From NCBI RefSeq assembly GCF_000182565.1, contig NW_015971539.1, positions 925,219 through 989,218 on the forward strand: a stretch of 64,000 nucleotides of DNA, given 5' to 3'. This DNA is from Spizellomyces punctatus DAOM BR117. Lineage: Eukaryota; Chytridiomycota; Chytridiomycetes; Spizellomycetales; Spizellomycetaceae. Shown in pieces: positions 21,378 through 33,292 of the stretch. The notes beneath the pieces are model-generated. The model saw only the letters and a program-made list of their open reading frames with translations. It did not search any database and was not told the DNA's origin. Position 1 is the stretch's first letter; the number at the start of each line of letters is the position of its first letter. Made by a program: the position numbers and the translations under genes.

Positions 21378-23688
21378 TTAGCGGACTTGAATGATACCAG
21401 CATTGATGAGCGTTCGGATCTTTGCCGCTACTTGGGGATTCTTCATGTGGCTGTGTAGCAGAAAAGAAGAGTAGTTTAGTTTTCAGCTGATTCAAAGCGC
21501 ATTTCTGGTGAACAACGTACTCTTGTGCCGCTCTTGGGTCTTCCTGCATCTGTTTTAGAATGCTGTTCATGACTGGGTCGGCCATGATGGCTTGCACTTC
21601 AGGATCATTCATTGCCCGTTTCAGATTTTCTTCCCGGTTTCCAGTGTTCTGCACTTGATTGAGCCCGGCATAGCATTTGAAGATCTATCCAGCCAAAATA
21701 GAGTTGGCGTGGTCAGCTGCCTGCGCATAAATAAGGAAACAAAGACACATGGCCATACTTGAGCATCAATCTCCTGAGTATGTTTGCCTTCTACATCCTT
21801 CTCCTTCGCTTCATTGCACATATCGATCGCTTTAACGTAATCCCGTTTGGCGTGGAGAATAGCGGCCTTCCGGATGTAAGCCTTCACAAAGTTGGGGTCC
21901 AATTGCAACGCTGCATCGCAGTCCTTTTCAGCCTCCGGGAAGGCCATCAATTTCACATAGCAAGCAGCGCGGTTCGAGTAGTTGCGTGGGTCGGCGTCGT
22001 TCCGCTTGATGGCTTCGGTGTAGTATTTAACGGCCTCGGCAAAGTTGGATTCCTTGAAAAGCTCATTGCCCTTCTCACGCGCTTCATCAGCAAGCTGTGG
22101 ATTCCGGTATGACTCTTTTTCTTGGATAGCTTTCAACTTTTCCGCCTCCTTCAATTTGGTGAGGATGTCTGGGGTGCGATGCTCGGTCAAGGACTTGTTA
22201 TAGTACTTGATAGCATTATCCAAATCGCCTTTCTTCATGTAAGCGTTCGCCATGCGGCCAAGTGCTCTGGTATATTCAAAAATCGTTAGGTCGTCCACAG
22301 AGGATTTCAGCGTTGCATAAAACTAAATTCACCTGGCGATGATCTTGTAGTCTGCACGTTGCTCACGACCTGCGTCCACTGCATCCTCACATGTCTTTAT
22401 ACTTTCGTCGTATCGTTCGGCTTCATATAGTGCAGCTGCAAGTCAAACGCAAAAAATTAGCCTCATCTTGGCGAAGTCATCGATTATTAGCATGATGCTC
22501 ACCAGCCTTGTTAGTCAAAACAGCAATGTTGGTATTGTCCAACTCCCATGCTTTGTCGTAATGCGACAAGGCTTCATCAAACTTGCGCTGCTTGTAAGCT
22601 TGGTTACCGAGGTCCTTTTCCCTGTCACTTTGAGCCCTCTTCTGTTTCTTTTCCTTCTCCTCTTCTGTGAGTTCAGGCTCAGGTTCAGGTTGCGCCTTTT
22701 TTGGTTCGCTTTTTGATGTGGCGGTTGGGTTGGGGGCTGATCTCGATTCGGCGTCGTTCGCAGCGGCAGCAGCCGCAGCAGCGGCATCCTCCGCATTGTT
22801 TGCCACCGTCGCATCCAGACCCATTGCCGCCATCATGAGAGTCATGATACGAGGATCTCGCATGTACCTGAAAGATTATTCTTACATTATTAAACTGGAT
22901 TTCACAGCCATCACAATTTGAATTTGTTGACTTACAAATTCATGTTCTGTGGGTTCTTTTGAATGTCCTGAATCTTTGCTTGAATATCCGGCTGAGCAAG
23001 TAGGGGCGCAACTTTTGGGTTGCTGGCAATCTTTGCCAAACCCTCGGGACCAAAAATGTTACCGAAAGGGTCTAGTCAGATGCGATCGTCAGTCAGATGT
23101 AAGATTCCACAAAAAGAGGTCGTCCTTACTGTCTCCTTCAGCGGCCATCGCGGCTTCCACGTCATCCAATGACTTTTGCAGTTGTGCATTGTTGGGGTCA
23201 ATCTTCAATCCTGCTTTATATGCATCTGCGGCCGCCACCAAGTCGCCCAATCCATGAAGGGCAGCACCTTTCCGTGAATATCCCTAAAGCCCACGCTTTC
23301 AGCATCTGATGAGTGATACCCAAAAAGCACACTCTATACTCACTCTTGCCCAATCTGGCTTCAGCTGAACTGTCTTTTCAGCATCCTGTAGGGCATTCTG
23401 GTAATCCTTCAGACTCGCGTGTGCTGCTGATCTACAATTATGCAAGTCAATGCATATTCTCGATGCCAAGCGCGGGGGTCAAAAGACTTGCCTACCTATT
23501 TGAGTACAGAACATGATTCGAGGGGTCCATCTCAATAGCTTGAGAAAATAGTTTGATGGCTTCGTCAAATTGGCCAGACGAGAAGGCCTTGTTGCCGCGT
23601 GTTTTGAAATCTTCCGCCTAACACAAACCTTGGTTATGGCAAAATTCATGGGAACAGAATTAAGCTACAATATCACACTTACTGTCAT
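21378..23688 (-). CDS. STI1: STI1/HOP Hsp70-Hsp90 co-chaperone
   Basis: The domain order is TPR1 ([20 protein letters not shown]...[11 protein letters not shown]), a DP-type region, TPR2A ([20 protein letters not shown]), TPR2B ([20 protein letters not shown]... [14 protein letters not shown]) and a C-terminal DP domain ([19 protein letters not shown]...NAGIIQVR). An Ala/Glu-rich charged linker ([20 protein letters not shown]) precedes TPR2A. STI1 bridges Hsp70 and Hsp90 during client folding. The best start is a 6-nt coding first exon (ATG ACA at 23688-23683) joined to [12 protein letters not shown], which gives the standard N-terminus; this tiny exon is an inference from the frame and the GTAAGT donor. 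Several introns interrupt the gene. The stop is at 21380-21378. Confidence 0.93.
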
Positions 23689-24353
23689 GCTTATATGGAA
23701 GTGCCTGTGTGTTCAAAGGGTTGGTTGGGAGGTTAAAGTGCTCGTCGTAACACTTTATGAAAGCCAAAGACCCGCGCTGTGTGCTTTTTCGACGACCTTC
23801 GATGTGTCCAGCTGATGACTCATGTTGGCTGGATCCAAGACTAAGGTTTTACGTAATGGACTTCAACAAACGCAACGTCGTTTTTACAGATGACTTTTAC
23901 TTGTTCGCTGGCGACATTTGAAAACCTTTGGAGAAAGCGCCCTAGCGTTGCTATAATAAAGTATTATTCGTAACCACAAATATTCAACGAAGCCTCCCCA
24001 GGGCGGGATCTCAGCATCAGTCCAATCTCCTTATCGTTTGCTATCCGCTGATTACCACGTATTGGCAGAAAAAAGTAGCAATTCCAACATATGCGTAACG
24101 CTCTTCTCCTCGGAAAGTCACAACCTGAAAGTCCAACCTTGCCGGAAGCATCAACCTTGTCCTTAACATCTGCTGGTTGACGGGCAGGCGGCCTTCCACA
24201 CGTGATTAAAACGATCGCGTTGTGTGCCAGCTGTTTAGCGTTTGTGTTCGCCTTGTGCTGACAACATGATAGCCGCCAAGAAATGTCTTCTCGCTTTCCT
24301 CCGTCGCTTTCCTTTCATCTCCCCCATCCTTACCACCATTCTAGCGTACAAAT
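23689..24353. promoter_or_regulatory. Divergent upstream region of STI1 and the alcohol oxidase
   Basis: This 665-nt gap separates the start codons of two divergent genes. A TATAATAAAG element is present near 23951-23961. I looked for clear arrays of nGAAn heat-shock elements on the STI1 side and did not find an unambiguous one. Confidence 0.35.
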
Positions 24354-26784
24354 ATGAGTGCCCAGCCTGCCAATGAAGGCAGTCCTCCAAATGACTTTGC
24401 GGCCACAAGCACTTCCTTACCTGCGGCGGATTCCGTACAACAAGCAGTGGGCAAAGCCGCCAAGGGAGTCGCCCACGCAGTTCATTCCACGCTGCTGCAC
24501 GCTGACATTCCAGCTGATGGCATATGTGGCTTCTCTCAGTCTCAGGCTCTTGTGCTAGCGGCACTCGCCGATACTTTGGTCGCCGCGCTCAACCCTGAGG
24601 AGACTGCTCGTCTAGTTGCGACCACCCAGAGTGTTCGGAACGCCCAATCCTTATCGGACGATGTGATCAGCTTTGCTCAGATATCCGGGGGTACTATGGA
24701 GCTGGTGAAAAACATGATTGATTATCTTCACAAGGCCGCCCATCCGGATCAGCTGCAGAGCGTTCAAACTGCGCTCTGGGTTTTATCCACGGGCCCTGGA
24801 TGCTTCCTTTTGACGGGCTCGTCAACTCCTGTTCATAGATTAGATAGAAGTGCTAGAGAGAAGGTAGTTAGCAAACTCTTTCACAGTCCCCTTGCAGCAT
24901 TGCGTGCATTGGTGAAATCCATCTATGGCATGGTTATATTAAATACCTATGGGGAACCTAAGCTGGGCAAGGGTAGAAATCCATTCTTGAAAGTCATAGG
25001 CTACCCTGAAGGGCCTCACGTCGAAAGACCGCTTCCAGATCCAGCGGATATCTGGAGACCCTCATTTTTGGACCTCCAGGGTCTGGTCGGGCCGAACGAT
25101 AGCGAGGAGATCAGATTGGCTTGCGATATTGTGGTTGTTGGTTCCGGCGCCGGGGGAGGTGTAGTCGCAGGAGAACTGGCACAGGCTGGGCATGATGTTC
25201 TGGTTCTAGAGAAGGCGTTTTACACCCATCCATCCGAGCTGCCATATACACCAAAGGCATCTTTCGAGCTCCTCTTTGAGCGGTCTGGCGCACTTGGTAG
25301 CGAGGATGGCTCGATGCAGGTATTGACCGGGAATGCGTGGGGTGGTGGTACGGCGGTGAACTGGTGAGTAAATGATCAACTCTTGGAATTAAATGCGACG
25401 ATGGTTAACAATGTCCAGGTCCGCGTCGTTGCGGCTTCCATCAAAGGTCCGGGAAGAGTGGGCGACCAAATATAAGTTGCCTTATTTTATGTCGCTTGAT
25501 TATGCGAACGCTGTGGATGCTGTATGCACGAGAGTGGGTGTTAGCACAGATGCTATCGAGCACAATGCGTCCAACTCGCTGTTGCTGGAAGGATTGGCAC
25601 GATTAGGGATGCCACACGGAGTAATTCCACAAAACACCGATAGTCAGTCCCATGAATGCGGTTTCTGTTGCTTCGGATGTCCTTATGGAACAAAGCAAGG
25701 AACGCATTTGACGTTCTTGCGGGACGCCGCCGAGTCAGGGAACGCGCGATTCATAGAGGGATGTACAGTGGACAGAGTTTTGCACAAGGGTGGACGGGCC
25801 GTTGGAGTAAAGGGGACGGTTATTGAGCGTGGAACTGGACGCACTCGCAAAATTATGGTCAAAGCAAAAAAAGTTGTGGTTAGCGCAGGCAGCCTTCACA
25901 GCCCGGCCATTCTCCTTCGATCTGGGCTACGAAATCCCAATATTGGTAAACACCTTCGCCTACATCCTTGTACCCACGTATTCGGAATATTCCGCAATTC
26001 CGAAAAGCCCATTAACACGTACTCAGGCTCCATAATGACCGTCCTGGGTACGCCAGCTGAAAATGCTCATGGAGATGGTTATGGAAGTAAGCTTGAGATC
26101 TCCTGCATGCATCCAGCCATGTTTGCAAGCTGCGTTCCCTGGAGAAGTGCAGAGGAACATAAGAGATTGCTGGCGCTCTACGATCGCATGGTGCCAGTAC
26201 TTGTCATCGGGCGAGATAGTGATGCGACAAAGGGTCGTGTCTACCTGGACAAAACAGGGACGCCGCGGATAGAGTACACCATCTCCCCAAAGGACCAGAT
26301 CTCTCTCGCTGCAGGTGTTGAGGCTGGTATAAAGGCTCTTATCGCTGCGGGCGCAACGGAAATCATTACGAATCAGAGGGGAGTGGACCCATTCTCGATC
26401 GACCCTGAAAAGATCAATGACATATTCACCAGCAAGGAGTTTGGAAATTACTTGGCCAAAGTCCGCAAGTGGGGTTTCCAGCCGACGTGGACACCATTGT
26501 TCACAGCCCATCAGATGGGCACATGTCGCATGGCTGGTAGCGCATCACAAGGAGCTTGTAATCCTGACGGTAGGACATGGGAAGTTGATGGCTTATACGT
26601 TGCAGATGCGAGCTTGTTTCCGACTGCAAGTGGCGTCAAGTAAGTATTCTGGTCTCGTTGCTCAAACCTGACATTACCCCTCTCACATACCTTGCACTTT
26701 AGTCCCATGGTGACAACTCTCTCCTTGGGCTACGCTGTTGCGCAAAGAGTAAAAGAGAGCTTGCAGAGTACTGCCAAGTTGTAA
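24354..26784 (+). CDS. Long-chain fatty alcohol oxidase (GMC family)
   Basis: Three exons, 24354-25363, 25419-26639 and 26703-26784, join cleanly (AVN-W-SASLRLP and GVK-N-PMVTTLSLG) to about 770 aa, the usual size for FAO-type enzymes. The N-terminal helical segment (LSDDVISFAQISGGTMELVK) is typical of this subfamily. The FAD-binding motif DIVVVGSGAGGGVVAGELA and LVLEKAFY follow, then GNAWGGGTAVNW, the Cys-rich HECGFCCFGCPYGTKQGT region and KKVVVSAGSLHSPAILLRSG. The C-terminal catalytic segment is TAHQMGTCRM, followed by VADASLFPTASGVNPM. These enzymes oxidise long-chain alcohols to aldehydes with O2, producing H2O2, in peroxisomes or ER. The C-terminus is LQSTAKL; the last three residues (AKL) form a conservative peroxisomal PTS1 signal. 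Confidence 0.93.
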
Positions 26785-27247
26785 TCCATTCATTTAGTAT
26801 GTACGAGAGTGATACCACGATAATCATCTGGGAGGGTGTTTTACATTGTGTATTATAGATTTTGGAATCAAAGATATATGGACCTCTTATCTCGTACATT
26901 TGTTCATTCCCACGCATCCACATTCCACAGTTTATGTCCAACAGAAATTAGTAACTAGCTGAAAGAGAACTATAACCCCACAGTAGCTGCTTCATGACAG
27001 TCGTGTTGGCATTAGAGCTCCGTCGGACGAAGCTCATTTCAGTCTTCACCCAAACAAACCGTTGTTGGCTCTTCAAAGTTGCACAACCTTCTGATGTTTT
27101 CATGCAAAAGATCATCCGTCTGCTCCTATATTAGCAAGCTTTCTATACAGTAAGGCATACATGCACTAACACAACCAAATAATACTATAAAACACACAAA
27201 TATCTATACTATATATACTATGTTACACACGAATATGTAGCAACTCA
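26785..27247. other. Convergent intergenic region
   Basis: The alcohol oxidase and the Rho-like gene end facing each other across 463 nt. The stretch around 27165-27240 is AT-rich with TATATA runs, consistent with transcript 3' ends. No gene was recognised. Confidence 0.5.
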
Positions 27248-29029
27248 CTAAATCCATTTCCTGGACCCTTTAGTCTCCTTTTTTACATTGACTTTGATGG
27301 ACGGGGCTTCGTTGGATTTCTTCTTGGCTACTGCAGTGAGACGCTCCCAAACAGGGATCTTCCGCTCTTTTTCCCTTTTGGCAGGGGCGGGTGAAGCGGG
27401 GGGCGTCAACATATTTGAGGCTGGCTGGATCGTTGATGCCACTGATCGCGCAGATATCATTTGCTTGTCTGGATGTGGTTCTCGCTTCCACAGTGATGAG
27501 ATGCTTGTTCGCTTCTTTAATTCAGTTACGGGGTGATTTCGTGTGGGGACTTGGGTCTGCTGACCAACTCGATTGGTTTCTAGAGCCCCGATACCAATGA
27601 TGCTGGGTGACTTTCGCAAGACTGACGGCGACGCCTTTGGAGGAGGGGCAGGCGTGCTGCGCCGCTTGTCTGCGGTACGAGGAGCGACAGGTTCAGTATT
27701 TTGGGCGACGCGGCTGGCCGGCGACATAGTTGGGTCCTTGATACGCTTGGTCGTGAATGAAGTCCGGCTAGTTGTACTCGCAGCAGATTTCGTGCCAGGT
27801 TCACTCACTACAGCCAAATCTGACTTGGATGCTTTCTTTCTCAATGAACCTGGTGAGGTGGCTGGAGTGGGTATTACATGTTTCTTCTGCTCCGCTTTGA
27901 CACTCTTTTCGACAACTGCGTGCTCGGCCACGGTCGGCAGCGTCATCATGGATCGCTGTTTTGTCAGCTCTGCACGTTGCGCATTCGTCCCCACCGTGCT
28001 ACGAGGTGCACTTCGGCTCGACTTTGAACGAGTTAACGCTGGCGATGTCCCGTTTGCTTCAACAGCAACTCGTCGCACCCCCTTCTTTACCTCTACCGCC
28101 AGCGTCCGCTCAACAGTTGATGACAGTGAGCGTCTAGCAGAGACTACTGTTTTACGTGTCGATACTGGCGTGCCAGGCGAGGAAGAGACTGACTCAATCT
28201 CCTCACCCTTTCCTGAAGTGGATGAAAGAGTGACAATTTCATCCTCGGCATTGCTCTCCTCCTCTCCCTTTTTAACATGAGATGGGCTTTCCACCCCTGC
28301 TTTAAAGACATCTATTATGGCTTCTTTAGTTTTTGCACTACATTCCAGGTAATGCGTTGCGCCGACGTTCTCAGCCATCTTCTGACCCTATACAATTGCC
28401 AGGCGTTAGCGGATCTGAATGGTCTTCGTGAATTTGAGCCGACTGACCTCTTCTGTTGTTACCATAATCTCCCCATTGATTTTCAGTCTGGCATTGGCCG
28501 CTCGATCATGTCTCAAATCGACCTTCGTAGCAACGAGAGCAAACGTGCAAGAGGGTGTGAAATATTTGATCTCGGGAAGCCACTTTGACAAAGGACGACA
28601 GTCAACGTTGAATGACAAGGTCCAGCAAAGCGATCAATGCTGCCATACTTTCTCCTCTATATCCCTAAAACTCCTCCTTTCATCGACAGCAAAGCAAACA
28701 AGAAATCCCTGGACGCCCTCATATGAGAAGGGTCGGAGCCGATCGAAAGCTGGGGCTCCAGCAGTGTCACATATTAAAACACTGCCAAATTCGGGACTAT
28801 GCCACGAGTAAGTATCTAAACTAACTGAGTCAGCAGTGGCCTGGACAAGCTTTCGGCTGCATGTATGCCACATACCTTCGAACGTCGGTCTGTAGCTTAG
28901 TGGAAAATCATTGTGCAGAAACACCTGGACAAGCGCTGACTTCCCTACACCTTCATTTCCTACAAGCGCTATTTTTCTGGGCATACTTGGAAGGGGCGAG
29001 GCAGGAGTCATCGTTCTTCCTACGCCCAT
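27248..29029 (-). CDS. Atypical Rho-like small GTPase with long basic Ser-rich tail
   Basis: Three exons are evident: 29029 to about 28634, about 28600-28450, and about 28390-27248. The G domain shows G1 (ALVGNEGVGKSALVQ), switch I (SYRPTFEG), G3 (ICDTAGAPAFDRLRPFSYEG), G4 (VATKVDLRHD) and G5 (YLECSAKTKEAI). DRLRPFSY and LVCFAVDERRSF point to the Rho branch. Two positions normally needed for GTP hydrolysis differ: the Gly-12 equivalent is Glu in GNEGVGKS, and the catalytic Gln-61 equivalent is Ala in DTAGAP. About 20 extra residues lie between switch I and G3. After the G domain come about 340 Ser/Thr/Lys/Arg-rich residues with no CAAX box; the protein ends KGSRKWI. An upstream non-coding or small coding exon is possible. 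Confidence 0.75.
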
Positions 29030-29374
29030 CAGAGGTTGTCCAAGTTCCTTTGCAAACGTCAGGCGGAAATATGGGAATACTCACGTGATGATACCAAATT
29101 CAAATAATTTCAGTAATACAGTTTGCTTGTTTGTAGATTCAACCATTGAATATAGATATCAGCAGCTGGACATTAGCAATTCCATCATGAGTTTTCAGGC
29201 TTTGGTCGTTAATTATTTACTGTATCTATAGTTATAGTACTTTTGTACATGCCGGGATCGGTGAGCCAAGTTTGCAATGTTGATTAAAATTTCCTGGCAC
29301 GAAAGCTTCCTTTCCCAAGCGAATAGCATGCTCTTCACATCAACATGTGTCAATATCTGGGTATAATTATGTTA

Positions 29375-31597
29375 TCAATTGACGCTGCACAGATGTGCAA
29401 TGCTCAGGGCAAATACTTACGCATGCATGTGCTCCTGAAAGCGCTCCTGTGGCATGGCACCGTGCTTGGAAAACCAAATGCCACATGCGTTGCAAAGTGT
29501 GTGCTTCCCCTTCGGTCCTCTACGTAGTGTTGGAGTGTACATTCCGGAAAGTCCGCACCAGAGACAACGCCAGCTTGCGCGGAAATCTACATTACCGGAA
29601 CGACAAAATATGGTTGGAATCGTTTGAAAGCCAAGATTGCGTCGTACAAAGGCCAGTGCCGTCGCACAATCAATAGGCAATACAATAGGTAACGCAGGAG
29701 CCAGTAGAGATGTATTTTATTTATCCCCCCGCAACCAACAACTCACCAGTCGAGTTTCTCCGCGGAGAGCCTTCAGTGAGCTGCCGCTTCTGTTTGTCTA
29801 TCTCATCTATGTTGCATTGCATCATTTGCAGCTGCTTTGCAAAGTACATATGGTCGTTAATAAACTGATTCTGCTTTGCTTTGATGGGTGATTTGCGTGG
29901 AGTGTTCTGCGTAGGGCCATATGCTGCTGGTGTGAATCGCGTCTCGATTGGGGGGACACTTGGCGTGGCTAGTGCAAGAATGCTTGCACCCAGCGAATCT
30001 GAAGTAGTGACAGTACCGGACGTCGCCGTTAGAGGGACAGCTGGTGGCACATGATTTTCTATCGCAGATTGTGCCGTTCCGGGGTGTAAAGGTTGACTTC
30101 CATTGGTGCGGACAGATGGAGTGGAAGGAAGAGCGAAAGAGTAGGTAATGTATTGCTGCGTGGGTGGTGGCTGGTGAGGAGGAGGATCCATCGCAGGCTG
30201 ATAGGTACGGTGAGAGGTCCTTGTGTTGCTATAGGGTGTAAGAGCGGATCGTGTACTCCGATCGCGATAAACTGGCGGTGTTTCATGACGTTGGTATGAT
30301 GCGGCAGTTCGACCCATTTGTCTGTTTTGTCGACGCAAGCGGCTGTAATGGTGTAAAGGATAACTTAGTCGAGCTTTTACCACGCAAGGCGATATGAAAG
30401 GCAATTGTCGCATACCGGGTGCTCCTCTCTCTCTCTCGCATGATTCGCTCGATCTCCTGCTCGGTCAACTCCCTGAGCTCCGGTTCCCAATCATCTTCAA
30501 TATTCTCTGGTCGGAAGGGTCGTCCACGCATTGGGGGAGCAGGTGTGGCATCATCCCAATTCATCCTCGCCAAACAGACTTGTTCCCGTATGGCATGCGC
30601 GATCACTGGAACAAATTCACCACCAACTCCTAAATCCGCCGCTAATTGTTTCGCAAACTCTTCTGGCGTTATAGACGAGGTTGAAAATACCGGCCACTCA
30701 AATTGATCTCTCAAATGCAATGTTCCCACATGCAGGTCAAGCTGGAATTCGCAAGAGACGGGAATAGGAAACACCAATTGTCAAGATACTGCTTCCAAAT
30801 ACTTGCTCGCGATAAACTCGGCTGCTACCTTTATGATAATCCTGATTTCTCCATAATCTGTCTCATCCGCTTCATCATCCTTTATTCGGGGCTTCCCATC
30901 AGCGGTCGGATCCTCTTCCACCGCTGCACCATAATTTTGCACCTGTCTCCGAATTTCTTCCGCAATGAGAGGGACGAATTGCAGTGCGTATGGTGTATCA
31001 AAATCATCTGCAAGCAGCTGCGCGAATTGCTCTGGGGTGATTAATGTTTCTATTGCAACCAACGAATTCGAGCGAGAGAAACAACGACAAATAAAAAAAT
31101 AGAAGAACACGTTGAGCATATCGTTAGGAAACATGGCCATCCATGGGAGAGATTACCATTCAAGTTCCACGTAAACTGGTCTCGTAGTTTGACTCCCTCA
31201 ACCTCGAGATCAAGTCGGATAGGCACCAACTGAACTGTACGTTCGGCGACGTCTTGCAATTGTTGCTTGTTGCTGTTAGCGAGGAGCAAGAAAACATCAT
31301 GTTTAGTCAAGTGATCTTGAGCTACCTATATAGGACCCGGGAGCGGGCTCCACTGTAATTCTGGTGCTTCCCAGCCAACCTCGACGCTAGCGCTTGTTCC
31401 AGCGTGCGCGTTTCGTACTCTCGCGAAAAACAAAATACTCACTAATAGTAGTGTCGAGTTCCACTTGCCCTGGCACGCTTATCAGATTTGTATTTGAAGT
31501 CCCCAAGGTCCCGTCGCGGTCGTGGAGGAGCAAGTTCCTCATCTTCAATGAGATCGGAATCGACATACGCAGACTGGGAGTAAATGTTGCTTCCCAT
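29375..31597 (-). CDS. SNF5: SNF5/SMARCB1 (SWI/SNF or RSC subunit) with C-terminal GATA-type finger
   Basis: The SNF5 domain is split over several exons. Repeat 1 reads VPIRLDLEVEGVKLRDQFTW, then LITPEQFAQLLADDFDTP and FVPLIAEEIRRQV. Repeat 2 reads LDLHVGTLHLRDQFEWPV, then SITPEEFAKQLAADLG and FVPVIAHAIREQV. It is followed by ELRELTEQEIERIMRERER. The 3' exons encode a disordered Pro/Thr-rich stretch, a short coiled coil, and a GATA-type zinc finger (CLWCG...TPTLRRGPKGKHTLCNACG). The last exon adds only a few residues after the donor at 29420 (HMHA-VN, stop 29377-29375). SNF5 is a core subunit of nucleosome-remodelling complexes. The 5' end is uncertain: ATG 31597 opens an acidic N-terminus (MGSNIYSQSAYVDSDLIEDE), but its join to the first repeat exon has competing splice choices, and further 5' exons up to about 31870 are possible. 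Confidence 0.85.
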
Positions 31598-32201
31598 TGT
31601 GGACTAAATAAGTTACCGATGACGGCTGGTAGGCGGTGCAGCCACGGTGCAAACCGAAGGTTTTTGCAGCTGCTTGCTCGGTCGCTGGATAGGAAAGCGA
31701 AAGTTCGTGCCTGGCCCAACAATCATCTCTTCGAGGACGAGGTGGCTTAGTATATACCCGCCGAATGCAGTGTGGATTGATGGGACACATTCCAACCGTC
31801 TGCAAATACGAGCGCCGCGAACAGTCGAACAGTGCCGGTTGGTCTTTCGTTACTGGACCTTTTGCCACTTTTTCATCATTCAGATGCCAAGCTGTGCCAA
31901 AAGTAGGCTTTCATGCAAGGCTATTCATAATCCATATGATGCCGCTCTTCTTCCACCAATACGTGCTGCATTCTTGAAGGTGAATGCAACCTTGACGGAT
32001 GGTAAAGTTCTAGAGGACTCTCACAGCAGTTATCTTTTAAAGTCCTCCAAACATTGCTTTGCTTCTCAAAGATGACAGAGTTCTCGAGAGCGTTCATTGC
32101 ATTCCTGGCACTCAGATATCACAGTGCGATCTTTACAGTATTGACGGGGCTTTGAAGTGAACATTAAATCAATTTTTCTCGGTTCCAACCATTGTCCATA
32201 T
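31598..32201. other. Divergent region between SNF5 and the DNAJC30-like gene
   Basis: This 604-nt stretch contains open minus-strand frames at 31613-31868 that could be upstream SNF5 exons, but I could not join them with confidence. Otherwise it should hold the promoters of both genes. Confidence 0.35.
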
Positions 32202-33059
32202 ATGCGACTTACTGCCACTATTGTCACAGCATTCCTAGCAATGCGGCCACTGTTCTTTGTCGTCAGCCAAAAACCTACAAGACAACTGCCATCATTCTCC
32301 CGACAATGCTTCTCAAATCGCTTCATATCTTCCTCACGTATTTGTGGAGCACGGAAGAATCATTACCAAACACTAGATGTCCCACCAAGTGCCGATAAAA
32401 AGGCGCTCAAAGCTCAGTTTTACAAGTTGTCGATGAGGTGAGCTTGGAAGAGCGGGTCGATGTCCCGTATCCGCTTCATATTCAAGTCTTACCCTCCGCT
32501 TTGCAGATACCACCCGGATAAGAATCCCGGAGATGAAGAGGCGAGCGCAAAGTTTATCGAAATCAACGAAGCTTATTCCACACTGAATGACGACTTCAAA
32601 CGCCGAGAGTATGACCGAACCATGGAAGTGCTCGACTCAAAAGCCTCCCCATTCACCCATAACCGCACTGGTCCTCGACGTACTGTTCGCCCTTATGAAT
32701 CCCGCGACCACATCAAACCAGACGATTGGATACTCTATCGCCGCCCACAACGATCGTCACGTCCAATATATGATTTTGGTAAACACGAGCAAGAACACTA
32801 CGGCCGAGCAGCGGAGAAGAGAGAGCATACACGCCAGGCTAGACTCTTCAAGACACTTTACTTTAGGAAATTACAGGAGGCTGAAAGGATGGAGTCACGG
32901 ATGATGTATGTTTGTGCATTGGTTGGGTTTGGAGTATTCTTCTTGTTTCAATCCGGCCTTATACAGCTCATCTTTCTGGATGATGATGGCTTGGACGAAG
33001 ATTTGGCCGAGATTTATCGGATCAGTAAGGCCATGGGCCGAAACAGAGAGAAAGACTGA
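32202..33059 (+). CDS. DNAJC30-like mitochondrial J-domain membrane protein
   Basis: Exons 32202-32437 and 32507-33059 join as [15 protein letters not shown], completing a J domain with an intact HPD ([20 protein letters not shown]...[13 protein letters not shown]...RREYDR). The N-terminus before the J domain is basic and Ser/Arg-rich without acids ([17 protein letters not shown]), as in a mitochondrial presequence. After the J domain come a charged linker with [18 protein letters not shown] and one transmembrane segment ([18 protein letters not shown]), then a short acidic tail. This order (presequence, J domain, C-terminal membrane segment) is that of DNAJC30, an inner-membrane protein linked to respiratory function. 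Start choice: ATG 32202; ATG 32241 is an alternative. Confidence 0.75.
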
Positions 33060-33292
33060 TCTTGCATCGCTTCCAGTCTCCGCTGTGCTAGCTTGAAGTT
33101 TATGCACCCTAACTAGATTATAGCCTTGGATGTGATTTAATATCTTAAGTTATGTTTTTTCCTGATACTCGCTATTATTTTTGGGGTACATTGTCCATGC
33201 ACTGTATGATCAACAATCACCAATATAAACAGACATCACGTGGACATAATTTTGGAATGTTCAGGCAGCACTGTCCACCTAGATCGTGCGTA

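Noticed and set aside
27573-28280. 235-codon plus-strand ORF opposite the Rho-like tail
   Set aside because: It is the antisense of a biased Ser/Thr/Arg-rich coding region and shows no domain.
31545-31868. Independent small ORF upstream of SNF5
   Set aside because: Cys/Arg-rich reading frame without similarity; more likely out-of-frame shadow of a 5' SNF5 exon or promoter.
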